The notes: generated by a model not told the origin, from the sequence alone. Numbered from the stretch's first letter, positions 35,001-44,033 are shown. The stretch is 64,000 nucleotides of DNA from Oscillospiraceae bacterium (GCA_015068085.1 SVLF01000006.1:1-64000); one strand, 5' to 3'. Program-made: numbers and translations.

Positions 35001-38000
35001 GTCTGCATAACCGTCGCGGTCAATCTGATTGAACAGTGCAGGACGCATTCCGCCGCCGGTGCATTTCGTCTGTGATGTAGCACCCGGCTGCATAACAAAC
35101 TCTATCATTTCCTGTGTATCGGGGTCACGATCCAGAATAACTGCTGCCTTTGCAAGGTTGTGCTGCTTAAGACCAAAGTTACCTGCAAGCTTTGCGTTCT
35201 TTATCGCAGTGTACGTCTCATAAATGATATTATCCTCTGCGTTCTGGCGGATAAGCTCACCGTTGGTTTTCTTATTGTCAAGGTTCCATTTTTCTGCATA
35301 GCCGGAAAGAACAGATACAACCTCCGGATCATCATAAATATCAAAGAACGCATCATACGCTGTGGTCAGCTCACGGTTTAAGAAGTTTTCCCAGATACGT
35401 CCGACAACCTTTCCGTTGCCCCCGCCATCTGTGGATGACTGGAGATCCGGACAGTCTGTTTTGTAGTCAAAATAAGGATAAAGGTCTGCAACACGATCAA
35501 GTATTATCGCGCCTGCGCGGGCATACTTTTTGTCTCCCGTATAGAGATACGCATCGCGGAACGCCTGAACCGAACGGTAGATAAGCTGGTCCTTATCTGA
35601 GCCATACCACAGTCCATCGTGATTGAATACAGCAATATACCGATGAACGTTTTTAATCTTTGCTCCTTCACTGCTTGTGTTGTAACGGCCTGTATCATAT
35701 CCAAATCCGTCGTCAACGCCCCAGAAATATCCGGTGTTCGGAACTCTGCTGTCTCCTCCGGTTTTGAAATCACCCCAGCCCTGGGTTATCTTATCACCGT
35801 AGAACGGGTCAATCGGCTTTTCACGAAGCTCATTGTATGTTGCGTTGTAAAGATTACCCTTCGGGTCGCCGTAGCCGTAGGGGTTGTCCTTTGCCCAGTC
35901 AAACACCACATACTCGCCTTTTTCGTTTCTTTCACCGCGTCCGCAGAGAATACCGTTTTCTTCTCTTGCAAGCGTGTAGTCAAACTCGCCATGTTCATCC
36001 AAACCGCGCTCGTAATATGCTCCGAAATCATTACTCGGGAAGAGGCGCTTACAATCCGGGCACTGAATCTTCCACGGGCGGTTTATCGTGTCAATGTTCC
36101 ACGCATATTTGCCATACTTATAGTTAAGGTCAACTCCGCAATAGAAGCAGCGCCAGATCATCGGATCTTCCGTTTCTACAAGATCGAATGCACGCGGCAG
36201 CGTATGCGCGGTTATCATATTATATATGTAATCGAGATGCGGCAGATATCCATCTGCTTCTTCAATCACGCTTTCAGCTGTCGTTTTTGCCCAGTCGTAA
36301 AGCTTTATATTTTCGCGCGCTGCATCTATTTTTTCTTTGGTGTAATACGTTGATGCAACCTTACCGTCACGGACGGAAATCGTTATCTTTTCACTGCGCG
36401 GTACACCATCAAGAGTTACCGTTACGGTAACATCCGTAACACCTACATCTACCGGAGTTACGCGGCCGTTTCCGTCAACGGTGAGAACGTTTTCATCAGC
36501 GGAGGAATATACCGCGGCACCTGCCGGAATAGGAAGACTCTTTCCGTCATTGTCATATGCGCGGAGATAAAGCTCTGTTCCCTTGCCGCCTGCCTTTATA
36601 ACCTGAGTTACAGCGCCGAGCGTAAGGCTCGCAAAGCCATATTCTATTACGTTAAGCGGAATCGGCTCTGAGAAATAATCATTTCCGTTAAAGGTCACCT
36701 TTGCCTTAATGGTTGTTGAACCGACTGTCTTACCGACAAGCTTTGTTTTGCTTTCCATAACTGCAACCGATGTATCTTCAATGATATATTCAACCGAAAT
36801 ATCTCCGGAATCTATTTTACGTCCATTGGAAAGATATGCATTGACCGCAGGAGCGCCCGAGCCGTTCACAAATATATCATACTGCGGATGTACAAACTCA
36901 ACGCGCGAGAGCGTATCCCCGGTTACCGTGATGTCAATCGTATTCGAGAGTGTGTCGTCACCGATTTTTGCAGTTGCGGTTATAGTTGCATTTCCCGGAG
37001 CAATGGCTGTAAGCTTCGAGCCTGACACGCTAACAACATTTGAATCCGAGGAAGAAAAAGTGATGTTATTATCCGGATCAGCTTTGTTTCCATGCTTGTT
37101 TCCAAAGCTGTATTCTCTTCCGCCACCCAATATAACCTTCGGTGTAACCGTCGTAGTTTCTCCTGCTGCCATTGAGGTCTTTTCTGCAGAGAGCCCGACA
37201 GATTCAAGACCTCCGACACCTTCAACATATGAAAGCTGAAGATACGCCGGAATCATATGCGAATAGTTGCCCTCCGGACTCTTTGTCATCGCGCGGAAGA
37301 TTATCGTATGTACACCGCGGGTGAGGTACATTGTGTTAAGGGATTTAAGTGCATTGTAGTTTCTGTTCGTGGACATATCCGTCCAGAAGCAGAAATTACC
37401 CAAATATGCTCCATCCATATAGAGGTTTGCGTTCTTTGCGCCGCGATAGTACTGAGTTCCGAGGAAGTCTATCTCATACCAGCCGTCGTAATCGACCTGT
37501 ATATCTATAGCAAGGTCTGCATTTTGCGTCTGTCCGACAGATGTAATCTGTGCATGTGTTCCCTGAGAATAGCAGCGTAGCTTTGAACTCGACGGAGCAG
37601 ACACATCGCTTGATGTTTTGGCTGCATTTATCCGCCAGCCGTACTCATCAATCATTACATCCGAAGCATATCCCGAGCCGGGCTTTCTGAAATCAATAAG
37701 CTTGCTCTTCGGAGAATTCGGCGTAACCTTAATTTCAAACGGATCACTGTCGATTGTGTATTCTCCGCACGTTACCGTTGCAATAACCGTTACGGAGTCA
37801 CATTCTGAAACACCGGTAATAACACCTGTTTGGGAATTAACCTTAAGATACTTTTCATCCTCAGTATTCGCAAGTCTGTACGAAACTGTGCAGACATCCG
37901 GGTTTGCAGGAGATCCGCTTACGTGGCCTGCGCGGTAGCTGAGGCTTCCGGTAAAACCTGCTTCAACACTCTCCGAGCCGATGATTTCAGCCCAGGCAAG

Positions 38001-41000
38001 CGGGGTGTTGTCTGCAACGGTCACACTTACAGAACCTTTTACTTCGATTCCCGCAGACTCTACATACAGAATAATATCAGCCTTACCTGCATTGTGAGCA
38101 GTAACCACGCCGTCCTGTGATACAGATGCAACGGACGGATCTGAGCTTTCATACCAGTATACCGAGCTTTCACCGACATACGGTGTATCGTCATTGTTAA
38201 AGAGCGCGTAATCAAGTGTTGTTGTCTCGCCATGGAAAAGGTTTGGCTTTTCGGCTGTAACCGCAACCTTTGTGAGCGTTCTGATAATCGGACCGAGCGT
38301 AATAGTGTTAAGATAGCAGAGTGATGTTCCTGCATTGCTGTCCTTTGACGGAGTGAATACAAGGAGATATTCGCCCGCCTCCGGAACGTTTACCCAGAAA
38401 TCCGTAACGCTTGTTATCTCTTTGGGATCACCCTTGAGGGAGCTGTGAATACCAACGTATTTTGCTTCTTTGAGAAGTCCGTCAATCTCGTCGGCTTCAT
38501 AGCGCTTGTTCGGGTCTGCCTTTATCATATGAACGTGGGTACGGACACCTGTATCTGAGGTCGTTCCGCGGCCTATAGAAAGGCTGTAACGTCCTGCGTT
38601 CTCAACAAGAAGCCTTACCGCGAGATACGGACCCGGAGCTTCTTTGTGCTTTCCGTTGTTCGGCTCGTTCCAATATTTTTCCACAAGGTCAAGACGAACA
38701 TAATTTGTGTTTACCTGCGGGTTAAGGCAGGATGCAAGATAGTTCTGAGCTCCGTCCTTATAGAGATACTTTGTCGGATGCTCTATTGCCCACTTCGGCT
38801 CTGTCTCCTTCATAGCGGAGAAGGCTTCCACCTTTTCGCCCTGTGCATTTGTCGTTATGCACGGCTTCCAGCTTGCTATACCCTGGTTTCTGATGAGTGA
38901 GCTGCCGACACGTCCGTCAACCCATGTTCTGTTGACGGTCTCGCCGCTGTCACCGAACACATAGTAGTTGTTAGTATCCTTTGCCGTTGCCTTATACATT
39001 TTTGCAAGGTCAAATGCACCGCTTGTCATGTTGTATACAATCGGCTCGCCCTGATATTCCGGAAGTCCTTCAATCGGAGCATCGGGGACTGCAACCCCAT
39101 CCGGCTCGGGATCGGGTTCCGGTTCAGGCTCCGGCTCAGGTTCGGGATCTGTTCCCGGGCCCGGTTCGGGCGTTGTGCCACCGGTTACCACCACATCAAC
39201 AGTTGCCGTCTTTGTGACGTTGCCGATTGTCGTTGATACCTCAATGGTCGTTGAACCGGCAGCAACTGCCGTAATAACACCTGCATCGTCAACAGTTGCA
39301 ACAGCTGTGTTGTTTGATTTGTAGGTGGGCGTCCCTTTGACGGAAGTTTGATTGATGCTCTCAATTTTTCTTCCGGTGTTGGAATAAGTATTAATCACAC
39401 TTACTGTTGCCGAGGTTTCGCCATCTGTTGAAAGATCAACACGGTCATGAGAGAGCTCTATTCTGTCAAGCACTACTTCATGAAGAGAAAACTCGGTAAA
39501 ATAGCCTGTCAAAGCAGTGTTTGCCACAGAAGTGCTGTTGACGTTAAGACGAGGTACCATTCCCACAGTATCATTACCGTCAGTCAGATCCATATTGCTT
39601 CTATACTGCAATACAGAGGGAGTTGCAAACATTTTCCATCCGGTCGTGGAATCGGTCACCTCATAATCACCGTCATTCCATACGGCAGCGGTTTTAATAT
39701 GCGCATTCTGAGTTGTCCCCTTTTTCCATGCTGTAGAGATTCCTGCCAATACCGTTGCCGGTGCAGGCAAGTTATTCTCCGAAGTTTTATCAAGCTTTAT
39801 CCATCCGGTAAACTCATAAATCTTTTCATTTCTTGTTGTATTTATTCCGTCACCGGATTTTGCCTTATCGTCGCTTGTTGTTATGTAAAATCTTGTCCCG
39901 TTGGTTACCGTTTTCAAACCGTGAACCGCCGAAGTCCGCCCCGGCATATCGGTGAACGATTCTAACGTGGATGTAATTTCAGAAGTTGCTTTGGTTCCTC
40001 CGAAAATCCAGATGGTATCAGATTCTTCGGTAGTTGTGCCAAGTCCACCGTCGTCATAAATGCCATTTCTGAAATAATCATCGCCGGACTTTCCGGGTGC
40101 CGTGCTGATTCTATTCTCACCGACAACCGGGATTTCAATCGTGTGGTTCTTTCCGCCTGCGCTTACCGTGACGGTTGCTTTACCCATTGCAACGCCGGTA
40201 ACCTCGCCGTTCTGTGCAACGGTGAGAACACCCTCCGGCGCGACGGAAAGCGTTGCCCCTGCCGGAACACCGGAGATTGCAAGAGTATCGCCGACATGGA
40301 GAAGCTTCTGCGGGAAAGAAAGAAGCGATTCTTCCTCTTCATCCTCTCCCTCGTCCGGAGACTGACCTGCCGGGACGAGCTTTATACCGGAAAGGGAGAT
40401 AGTCTGCTTATACGCCGATTTTACCGACTCGCCTTTTTTCACATAATACTCGTAAACGTTTCGTCCGTTGGGATATGATTCCTGATTGCTGTGCGTTGAA
40501 AGGCCAATCGGGCTGTTTTTCAGAGACTCGGAATCGCAGTAAAGAACAAAATAATAATTTTTGCCTTCCGTGAGCGAAATTTCCGATGCATTTTCTCCCT
40601 TAAGCACCGGCTGATATGTATCCTTCTGCGCTGTGCTGAAATTAAAACGTCCGAAAACGTTTGCATATGCATCTGCGTAAACATCATCAAGGAAATAGCA
40701 GGGCTTTGCCTTATTATCCGTCATTGATGACGGTGATGAGCATCCGCTTGCACTACAAGCCGTGCTTCCCGTGTTTTCAACAATGAAAATTGCCGCATCG
40801 GCAGAAGTCACGGTCGGGTCATCGGATTTCAGATAAAGATTGAAATCGCCCGACGTTGCCGCTGTGAACGGTATTGCCACATACGCAGTGTTGCTATTGC
40901 GCGTATTATCCATCATCGCACGGCACTGAGCTGTTATTTTCAGCACGCCGTCCGCAACGGAAGAAGTGTAATAAGTTGCATTGTTCTGAATAAGTGTGCT

Positions 41001-41120
41001 TCCATCCGGTGTGATCACCTGTGCCTCGGCTGCGGCAAATACCGGTATTGCCGGGAGCAGCGATATCATCAGCGCGATGCTTAAAAGCAGTGATAAAATC
41101 CTGTTCAGTTTAGTTTTCAT
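32070..41120 (-). CDS. Giant SLH-anchored heparinase II/III-like polysaccharide lyase
   Basis: A 3016-residue surface enzyme. In order: signal peptide (1-30, ending PVFAAA); an unnamed module (about 35-260) shared with the 41458-43176 product; Big_2-type Ig domains (about 265-345, 565-645, 955-1150, 1330-1590); two lectin-like segments between them; a Pro-Glu linker near 660; an alpha/alpha-toroid (about 1595-2150) with a Cys pair motif (CFYCGVDL...CPDCKRLFP); and a heparinase II/III beta-sandwich (about 2150-2450, THKHKDALNLGLDAFG, STISHNTVVVND). A putative Ig domain, a Gly11 linker and three SLH repeats (2840-3016, ending RAEVAVLIKRILDYIK) follow. It probably cleaves an acidic glycan outside the cell; the substrate is not predictable. 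AAAGGAG precedes the ATG. Confidence 0.88.
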   Translation of the reverse strand: MKTKLNRILSLLLSIALMISLLPAIPVFAAAEAQVITPDGSTLIQNNATYYTSSVADGVLKITAQCRAMMDNTRNSNTAYVAIPFTAATSGDFNLYLKSDDPTVTSADAAIFIVENTGSTACSASGCSSPSSMTDNKAKPCYFLDDVYADAYANVFGRFNFSTAQKDTYQPVLKGENASEISLTEGKNYYFVLYCDSESLKNSPIGLSTHSNQESYPNGRNVYEYYVKKGESVKSAYKQTISLSGIKLVPAGQSPDEGEDEEEESLLSFPQKLLHVGDTLAISGVPAGATLSVAPEGVLTVAQNGEVTGVAMGKATVTVSAGGKNHTIEIPVVGENRISTAPGKSGDDYFRNGIYDDGGLGTTTEESDTIWIFGGTKATSEITSTLESFTDMPGRTSAVHGLKTVTNGTRFYITTSDDKAKSGDGINTTRNEKIYEFTGWIKLDKTSENNLPAPATVLAGISTAWKKGTTQNAHIKTAAVWNDGDYEVTDSTTGWKMFATPSVLQYRSNMDLTDGNDTVGMVPRLNVNSTSVANTALTGYFTEFSLHEVVLDRIELSHDRVDLSTDGETSATVSVINTYSNTGRKIESINQTSVKGTPTYKSNNTAVATVDDAGVITAVAAGSTTIEVSTTIGNVTKTATVDVVVTGGTTPEPGPGTDPEPEPEPEPEPDPEPDGVAVPDAPIEGLPEYQGEPIVYNMTSGAFDLAKMYKATAKDTNNYYVFGDSGETVNRTWVDGRVGSSLIRNQGIASWKPCITTNAQGEKVEAFSAMKETEPKWAIEHPTKYLYKDGAQNYLASCLNPQVNTNYVRLDLVEKYWNEPNNGKHKEAPGPYLAVRLLVENAGRYSLSIGRGTTSDTGVRTHVHMIKADPNKRYEADEIDGLLKEAKYVGIHSSLKGDPKEITSVTDFWVNVPEAGEYLLVFTPSKDSNAGTSLCYLNTITLGPIIRTLTKVAVTAEKPNLFHGETTTLDYALFNNDDTPYVGESSVYWYESSDPSVASVSQDGVVTAHNAGKADIILYVESAGIEVKGSVSVTVADNTPLAWAEIIGSESVEAGFTGSLSYRAGHVSGSPANPDVCTVSYRLANTEDEKYLKVNSQTGVITGVSECDSVTVIATVTCGEYTIDSDPFEIKVTPNSPKSKLIDFRKPGSGYASDVMIDEYGWRINAAKTSSDVSAPSSSKLRCYSQGTHAQITSVGQTQNADLAIDIQVDYDGWYEIDFLGTQYYRGAKNANLYMDGAYLGNFCFWTDMSTNRNYNALKSLNTMYLTRGVHTIIFRAMTKSPEGNYSHMIPAYLQLSYVEGVGGLESVGLSAEKTSMAAGETTTVTPKVILGGGREYSFGNKHGNKADPDNNITFSSSDSNVVSVSGSKLTAIAPGNATITATAKIGDDTLSNTIDITVTGDTLSRVEFVHPQYDIFVNGSGAPAVNAYLSNGRKIDSGDISVEYIIEDTSVAVMESKTKLVGKTVGSTTIKAKVTFNGNDYFSEPIPLNVIEYGFASLTLGAVTQVIKAGGKGTELYLRAYDNDGKSLPIPAGAAVYSSADENVLTVDGNGRVTPVDVGVTDVTVTVTLDGVPRSEKITISVRDGKVASTYYTKEKIDAARENIKLYDWAKTTAESVIEEADGYLPHLDYIYNMITAHTLPRAFDLVETEDPMIWRCFYCGVDLNYKYGKYAWNIDTINRPWKIQCPDCKRLFPSNDFGAYYERGLDEHGEFDYTLAREENGILCGRGERNEKGEYVVFDWAKDNPYGYGDPKGNLYNATYNELREKPIDPFYGDKITQGWGDFKTGGDSRVPNTGYFWGVDDGFGYDTGRYNTSSEGAKIKNVHRYIAVFNHDGLWYGSDKDQLIYRSVQAFRDAYLYTGDKKYARAGAIILDRVADLYPYFDYKTDCPDLQSSTDGGGNGKVVGRIWENFLNRELTTAYDAFFDIYDDPEVVSVLSGYAEKWNLDNKKTNGELIRQNAEDNIIYETYTAIKNAKLAGNFGLKQHNLAKAAVILDRDPDTQEMIEFVMQPGATSQTKCTGGGMRPALFNQIDRDGYADESSMGYMSMWVSNFIPYIDALENWDGLRDEDNLRKNPKFIKMLYMGLDLILAGVRGANIGDSSATFAGVSFPTYTSSWLEGLRLTGDPMFAQLLWHTNQGKTDGIHYGIFVKDPESPQEQIKQLVEQYGEYNFSESSIATGYGFAALRDGVMYDKVTNPTQTNTMRDWWMYFGGAATTHKHKDALNLGLDAFGLNMAPDLGYFSSSGGAGTTQGENWTESTISHNTVVVNDKAQARIKKTGFPYHFEDAGSIKIMDADAPNAYSGVTDIYRRTVVSIDVDDTVSYALDFFRIKGGDEHVYSFHSQSEESVVTGVNMAAQPRGSYAGIDVPFGEEVKYTATNGYNWLANVERAVEPGTGEFSIDFKIKDYRKTLKGKRNLHLKLTQLNDFNISEVAVADGQPVQRDMNPEWTDYLLVRRSGKNLDTLFTSVIEPYEDSSKISSLTRVPVKHADGTEVGRNETVAAIKVELTNGRVDYVVYAANNETAYRIDNLFDFEGFVGVYSVAADDNTDVVRTYLHDGKTLGEAIQNKDAAITGKIVSFTDTLSLDNFMEVTYNEEIAPEELVGRMIVIENDGGQNGAYIIKSAEKAKDNIRIGTGDVSYFRSLTEDGSDYVMNFAVDDTYRIPLTYTTDAAPEISVSGEYTTSAGSSINIPLNVTSDREYTLAGTTLPRGMSLNSETGVLTWKPDSSQVGDNHVAVTVDNGVMSDTVHFIVTVYGSTTGNTSSDKTENSGTGTTATPAGGGGGGGGGGGAAPTDKPDDETKTDESDTSDKTDEDESLLLEEKVPSVGEADEVEKPQFTDLGNHAWAEDAINTLATAGIIKGTSASTFSPANNITRADFALLLVRAFKLESENTENFADVSANDYFAPELAIARNSGIVNGIGDNKFAPRNTITRQDMMVIVYRALQKLDVKFDIYDEPNYEDFGTVADYAREAVTALIGADLVNGKNNRIAPTDYTTRAEVAVLIKRILDYIK

Positions 41121-41145
41121 ACATTGTTCTCCTTTCTGTTTTTGA

Positions 41146-41196
41146 GCCTCCCTCGCCTAAAGGGAGGGGGACCGCCGGATGGCGGTGGAGGGATTT
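41146..41196. repeat. Palindromic repeat R1, copy a (upstream of the giant lyase)
   Basis: Two hairpins back to back: CCTCCCTCGCCTAAAGGGAGG and ACCGCC-GGAT-GGCGGT, ending GGAGGGATT. It is the reverse complement of R1 copies b (45293) and c (63483), about 50 bp long. It lies only 25 bases upstream of the giant lyase start codon, so it is in that gene's 5' leader. Confidence 0.85.
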
Positions 41197-41200
41197 CCCA

Positions 41201-41407
41201 CAAAGGGAACTTTGCTCAGTTCCCTTTGAAACCTTCCACGCTTTTGCTGCTCGGCGCGCACCGGATAAATTATTCGCTCATCACAGAGACTTGCGTAAAC
41301 GGCAAAATTAAAATTTTGCCCACGCCGTCTTTTCTGTGATTTCGCTGTAATTTATACCCGTTTACGCTTATAGGCGGCATTCCTAAACAAGAACGTTTGC
41401 GTTCCCG
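41201..41407. repeat. Intergenic repeat R2, copy B (upstream of the giant lyase)
   Basis: Starts with the hairpin CAAAGGGAACT/AGTTCCCTTTG (41201-41228), then about 170 bases closely matching 31666-31839 in the same orientation. With R1a it fills nearly the whole 337-base gap 41121-41457. The remainder holds a GGGGAGG/CCTCCCC hairpin at about 41417-41446, a likely terminator of the 41458-43176 gene. No convincing promoter for the giant gene was seen here, so read-through from the upstream gene is possible. Confidence 0.8.
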
Positions 41408-41457
41408 AATAACGCGGGGAGGGTGAACGCCGTCCATCCTCCCCTGCTGTTGTTTAG

Positions 41458-43176
41458 TTATTCTGCATTGTTCACAGGTAAATTATAAATCAATTTCAAT
41501 CCGCCTTCAAGTATCGCATAGCCGGAAATGTTTCCCTTGTTATCATCATCAACTATTGTGAACTGATCTGCATTCTTGTTTGTCATAGCATAGTCTGTTC
41601 CGTCAATTGTGATACCACGCTCAAGCACATTATCAAAGCCGAAGAACTCTGCCATAACTGCTGTCTTTCCGCCAAGCAAGAATGTACCGAGGATTATTCT
41701 GCGCTTTTCACCATCAAACACAGGAGCGGCTTCTTTATAAACCGGTGTTACAGTGCAAGATTCCCAAGCATAGAATGTATAATTAGGATCTGTTGATACA
41801 ATTCCGACATCAACATCGTTGACCGTCTTTTTCCATCCCCAGAATTCCTGTCCTTCCGGCTCTGTTGGTTCCGGGCATTCAACCGGTGTTCCCCAAGCGT
41901 ACTCGACAGGCTCTGCATCGCCGATTGTTATTTCATACTTAATCGGTTCGCTGTAAATTGCTTCCTTGATTCCGTATACCGGTTCTTTCCATCCGGTCGC
42001 CTGACCGTAGCCTGCCATATACGGAAGCTCATCGCCGTTTGCAAGCTTCTGTCCGTTTGCGTTGTAGTATTCTGTAGCTGCAGCGGTTGTTCCTGCCTTA
42101 TCATACACTGCAATGAGGTAGTTTTTCTCATTGCTCGGTGTGTAGGTAAATTCATTTGCAAAAGAAACAATGCGTTTTCTGTCTTTACTTTCAAGTCCCC
42201 TTGCCCAGTAACGGAAGGTGTAACCACCAACCTCTGCATCGGTTGTTACGATGTATGTTCCGTTTTCATCGCCAGTAGCTTTGATGTTTGTCGGTTTTAT
42301 ATCTGTTCCGTCTGTTGCGTATGCAAGCGGGATAACGTCAGCATTTGCAGGCGTGCTGTTTTCAACCGTGGCAGACGGTGTGAATGCAGAAACGTATTCG
42401 GGTGATTCTGTAGGTTTTTCCTCTGTTTTCACAAGCTTTATACCAGAAAGAGCAAATGTCTGCTTGTATACCGAAGGTACCGAAACATCATTTTTCACAT
42501 AATAATCGTAAACGTCTCGTTCGTTGGGATATGTTTCCTGATTGCTGTGCGTTGAAAGACCAATGGGCTGATTTTTAATAGATGTTGCATCACCAATCAA
42601 AATAAAATAATAATCCTCATCCTTAACTAATTCCACTTTGTTCTCCGCATTGTATACTTGAGCATCTTCATTTGGGGTAGCTTTGCTAAAATCAAACCTA
42701 CCTTTTACATTTTTAGCGTAGAATCCAGAGTAGTCGTCGCTAACAAAATAGCAACCTTTTACTTTACCGTCACTTATGCTTGGTTTTGAACTACAAGTAT
42801 CTCCACAAACAGCAACACCTGTATTTTTCACAACAAACACCGATACATCTGCTGACGTGGTCGTCTGTTCCGCAGATCTAAGATACACTGTTGCCTGTCC
42901 ACTATATGTTGCTTTGAACGGTATCGCCACAAACGCAAAATATGCATTTCGTGAATTATCGCCCATCGCTCTGCACTGAGCCGACCATTTCAAAACTCCA
43001 TCATCTATTGACACGCTGTAACGCGGAGAACTTCCCTGATTTCCCATAACAAAGCTTGTGCTATCTTTAAATTCAATCTTTTGTTCTATCACCGTCCCCG
43101 CTCCTTCCGCGAATACTGACGGAATCAATGACAGAAGCATTGCCGCCGCAAGGATAATTGATAATAGTTTTTTCAT
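41458..43176 (-). CDS. Secreted protein sharing the N-terminal module of the giant lyase
   Basis: A 572-residue secreted protein with a signal peptide (about 1-23, ending PSVFAEG). Residues about 30-255 match residues 35-260 of the giant lyase, with common islands SAQCRAMGDNSRN, TSADVSVFVVKNTG, GCYFVSDDYS and PIGLSTHSNQETYPN. The rest is beta-rich and includes an InlB-like segment (FWGWKKTVND). No SLH or LPXTG anchor is visible, so it may be released or retained by binding glycan. I infer a carbohydrate-binding or scaffold role from context. It lies upstream of the giant gene on the same strand and probably shares its regulation. Confidence 0.8.
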   Translation of the reverse strand: MKKLLSIILAAAMLLSLIPSVFAEGAGTVIEQKIEFKDSTSFVMGNQGSSPRYSVSIDDGVLKWSAQCRAMGDNSRNAYFAFVAIPFKATYSGQATVYLRSAEQTTTSADVSVFVVKNTGVAVCGDTCSSKPSISDGKVKGCYFVSDDYSGFYAKNVKGRFDFSKATPNEDAQVYNAENKVELVKDEDYYFILIGDATSIKNQPIGLSTHSNQETYPNERDVYDYYVKNDVSVPSVYKQTFALSGIKLVKTEEKPTESPEYVSAFTPSATVENSTPANADVIPLAYATDGTDIKPTNIKATGDENGTYIVTTDAEVGGYTFRYWARGLESKDRKRIVSFANEFTYTPSNEKNYLIAVYDKAGTTAAATEYYNANGQKLANGDELPYMAGYGQATGWKEPVYGIKEAIYSEPIKYEITIGDAEPVEYAWGTPVECPEPTEPEGQEFWGWKKTVNDVDVGIVSTDPNYTFYAWESCTVTPVYKEAAPVFDGEKRRIILGTFLLGGKTAVMAEFFGFDNVLERGITIDGTDYAMTNKNADQFTIVDDDNKGNISGYAILEGGLKLIYNLPVNNAE

Positions 43177-43299
43177 GTTTTCTTCCTCCTTGAAATGTAT
43201 AAAAATGTACTACCACCCCGCCCGGATTTTTTGCATAAAAATTCAGGAAGAGGCAGATGTTTTATTTCGTGGCACATATCGCCACACTTTTGTAATAAC

Positions 43300-43328
43300 A
43301 TTTTAACATTTCCGAGCGAAAAATCCAA
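43300..43328 (-). promoter_or_regulatory. Promoter of the 41458-43176 gene
   Basis: TTGGAT and TAAAAT with a 17-base spacer on the minus strand. The -35 box overlaps one copy of the 24-bp direct repeat (43325-43348), which may be an activator site. Confidence 0.5.
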
Positions 43329-43348
43329 TGTAAAATATTGCACGTTTT
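43325..43348. repeat. 24-bp direct repeat, copy 1
   Basis: Identical over 24 bases to 44132-44155 (core TGTAAAATATTGCACG). The two copies bracket the hicBA pair. Each also lies next to a promoter: this one at the -35 of the secreted-protein gene, the other upstream of the araC promoter. Confidence 0.85.
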
Positions 43349-43351
43349 GGC

Positions 43352-43383
43352 AAAACAAAAAGCCCGGCATCAAACCGGGCTTT
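43352..43383 (-). terminator. Terminator of hicAB
   Basis: A 9-bp stem AAAGCCCGG/CCGGGCTTT. On the minus strand it is followed by TTTTTGTTTTG, 24 bases after the hicB stop. Confidence 0.85.
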
Positions 43384-43406
43384 GAGAGTTGTAACAATAT
43401 TCTGCC

Positions 43407-43778
43407 TTATATTCTTTGTGCCGAATGCTCAGCATTGTTTTTTGAAAGGAGATACAGACAATATTGATTCATACTAATCCCTTCGCGCTTTGAATTCTCC
43501 GAAAGAGACTTGTGAAGCGATTTTGGAATACGCAGCTTGAATTGTCCGCTATAGCTTTCACAAGACGCCGGTTCCGGCACCGGAATTCCGTCCTCAAGAC
43601 ACGCTGTTATCCAGCATTTTTTCGCATCTTCAATAAGCCGCATTCCCTCCTCCACATTTTCTGCCGAGGTTATGCAGCCGGGAAGCTCCGGGCAATGAAA
43701 AACATATCCCGTACCCTCTTCCTCTCTGAGAATTTCAATCTTGTAATTCAGTGACATATAGAAGCTTAAATCCTTCAC
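43407..43778 (-). CDS. hicB: HicB-family antitoxin
   Basis: Antitoxin of a type II pair; it neutralises HicA and represses the operon. Of its 123 residues, the N-terminal RNase-H-like fold (about 10-70) carries YVFHCPELPGCITSAEN and EEGMRLIEDAKKCWI. The C-terminal ribbon-helix-helix DNA-binding segment is QFKLRIPKSLHKSLSENSKREGISMNQYCLYLL. It starts at GTG immediately after the hicA stop codon (zero gap), with AGGAGG 8 bases upstream inside hicA, so the two are translationally coupled. Confidence 0.93.
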   Translation of the reverse strand: MKDLSFYMSLNYKIEILREEEGTGYVFHCPELPGCITSAENVEEGMRLIEDAKKCWITACLEDGIPVPEPASCESYSGQFKLRIPKSLHKSLSENSKREGISMNQYCLYLLSKNNAEHSAQRI

Positions 43779-44033
43779 TTATATTTCCTCCTCGTTCAGA
43801 TATTGTTTTACGGCATCGCTGACCAATGTGATGTAAACCTTATCTATCGGCGTTTTTTTCTTCGGGATAGTTATAGGTGTGCAACCGTTTTTACGGAATG
43901 TATAATGGCTGCTTCCGCCTTTCGGCTGATGCTCCGCATATCCGATTTTAATCAGCGCCCGCGCAAGCTCATCAAACCGCAACGACCTGTCCTTTTCAAG
44001 TATACGCTCTATAAGCTTATCCCATTTACTCAT
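43779..44033 (-). CDS. hicA: HicA-family mRNA interferase toxin
   Basis: An 84-residue double-stranded-RNA-binding-fold ribonuclease that blocks translation when free. The catalytic His lies in PKGGSSHYTFRKNG, and the downstream ITIPKKKTPIDKVYITLV is typical. It is the first gene of the pair, with a perfect sigma-A promoter and a direct-repeat element near the transcription start. The hicA-hicB order is the usual one. Confidence 0.93.
   Translation of the reverse strand: MSKWDKLIERILEKDRSLRFDELARALIKIGYAEHQPKGGSSHYTFRKNGCTPITIPKKKTPIDKVYITLVSDAVKQYLNEEEI

Noticed and set aside
39100-39170. Tandem Pro-Glu codon repeats in the giant gene as a regulatory DNA repeat
   Set aside because: It encodes the PEPEPEP linker in frame and is a normal low-complexity spacer between domains.
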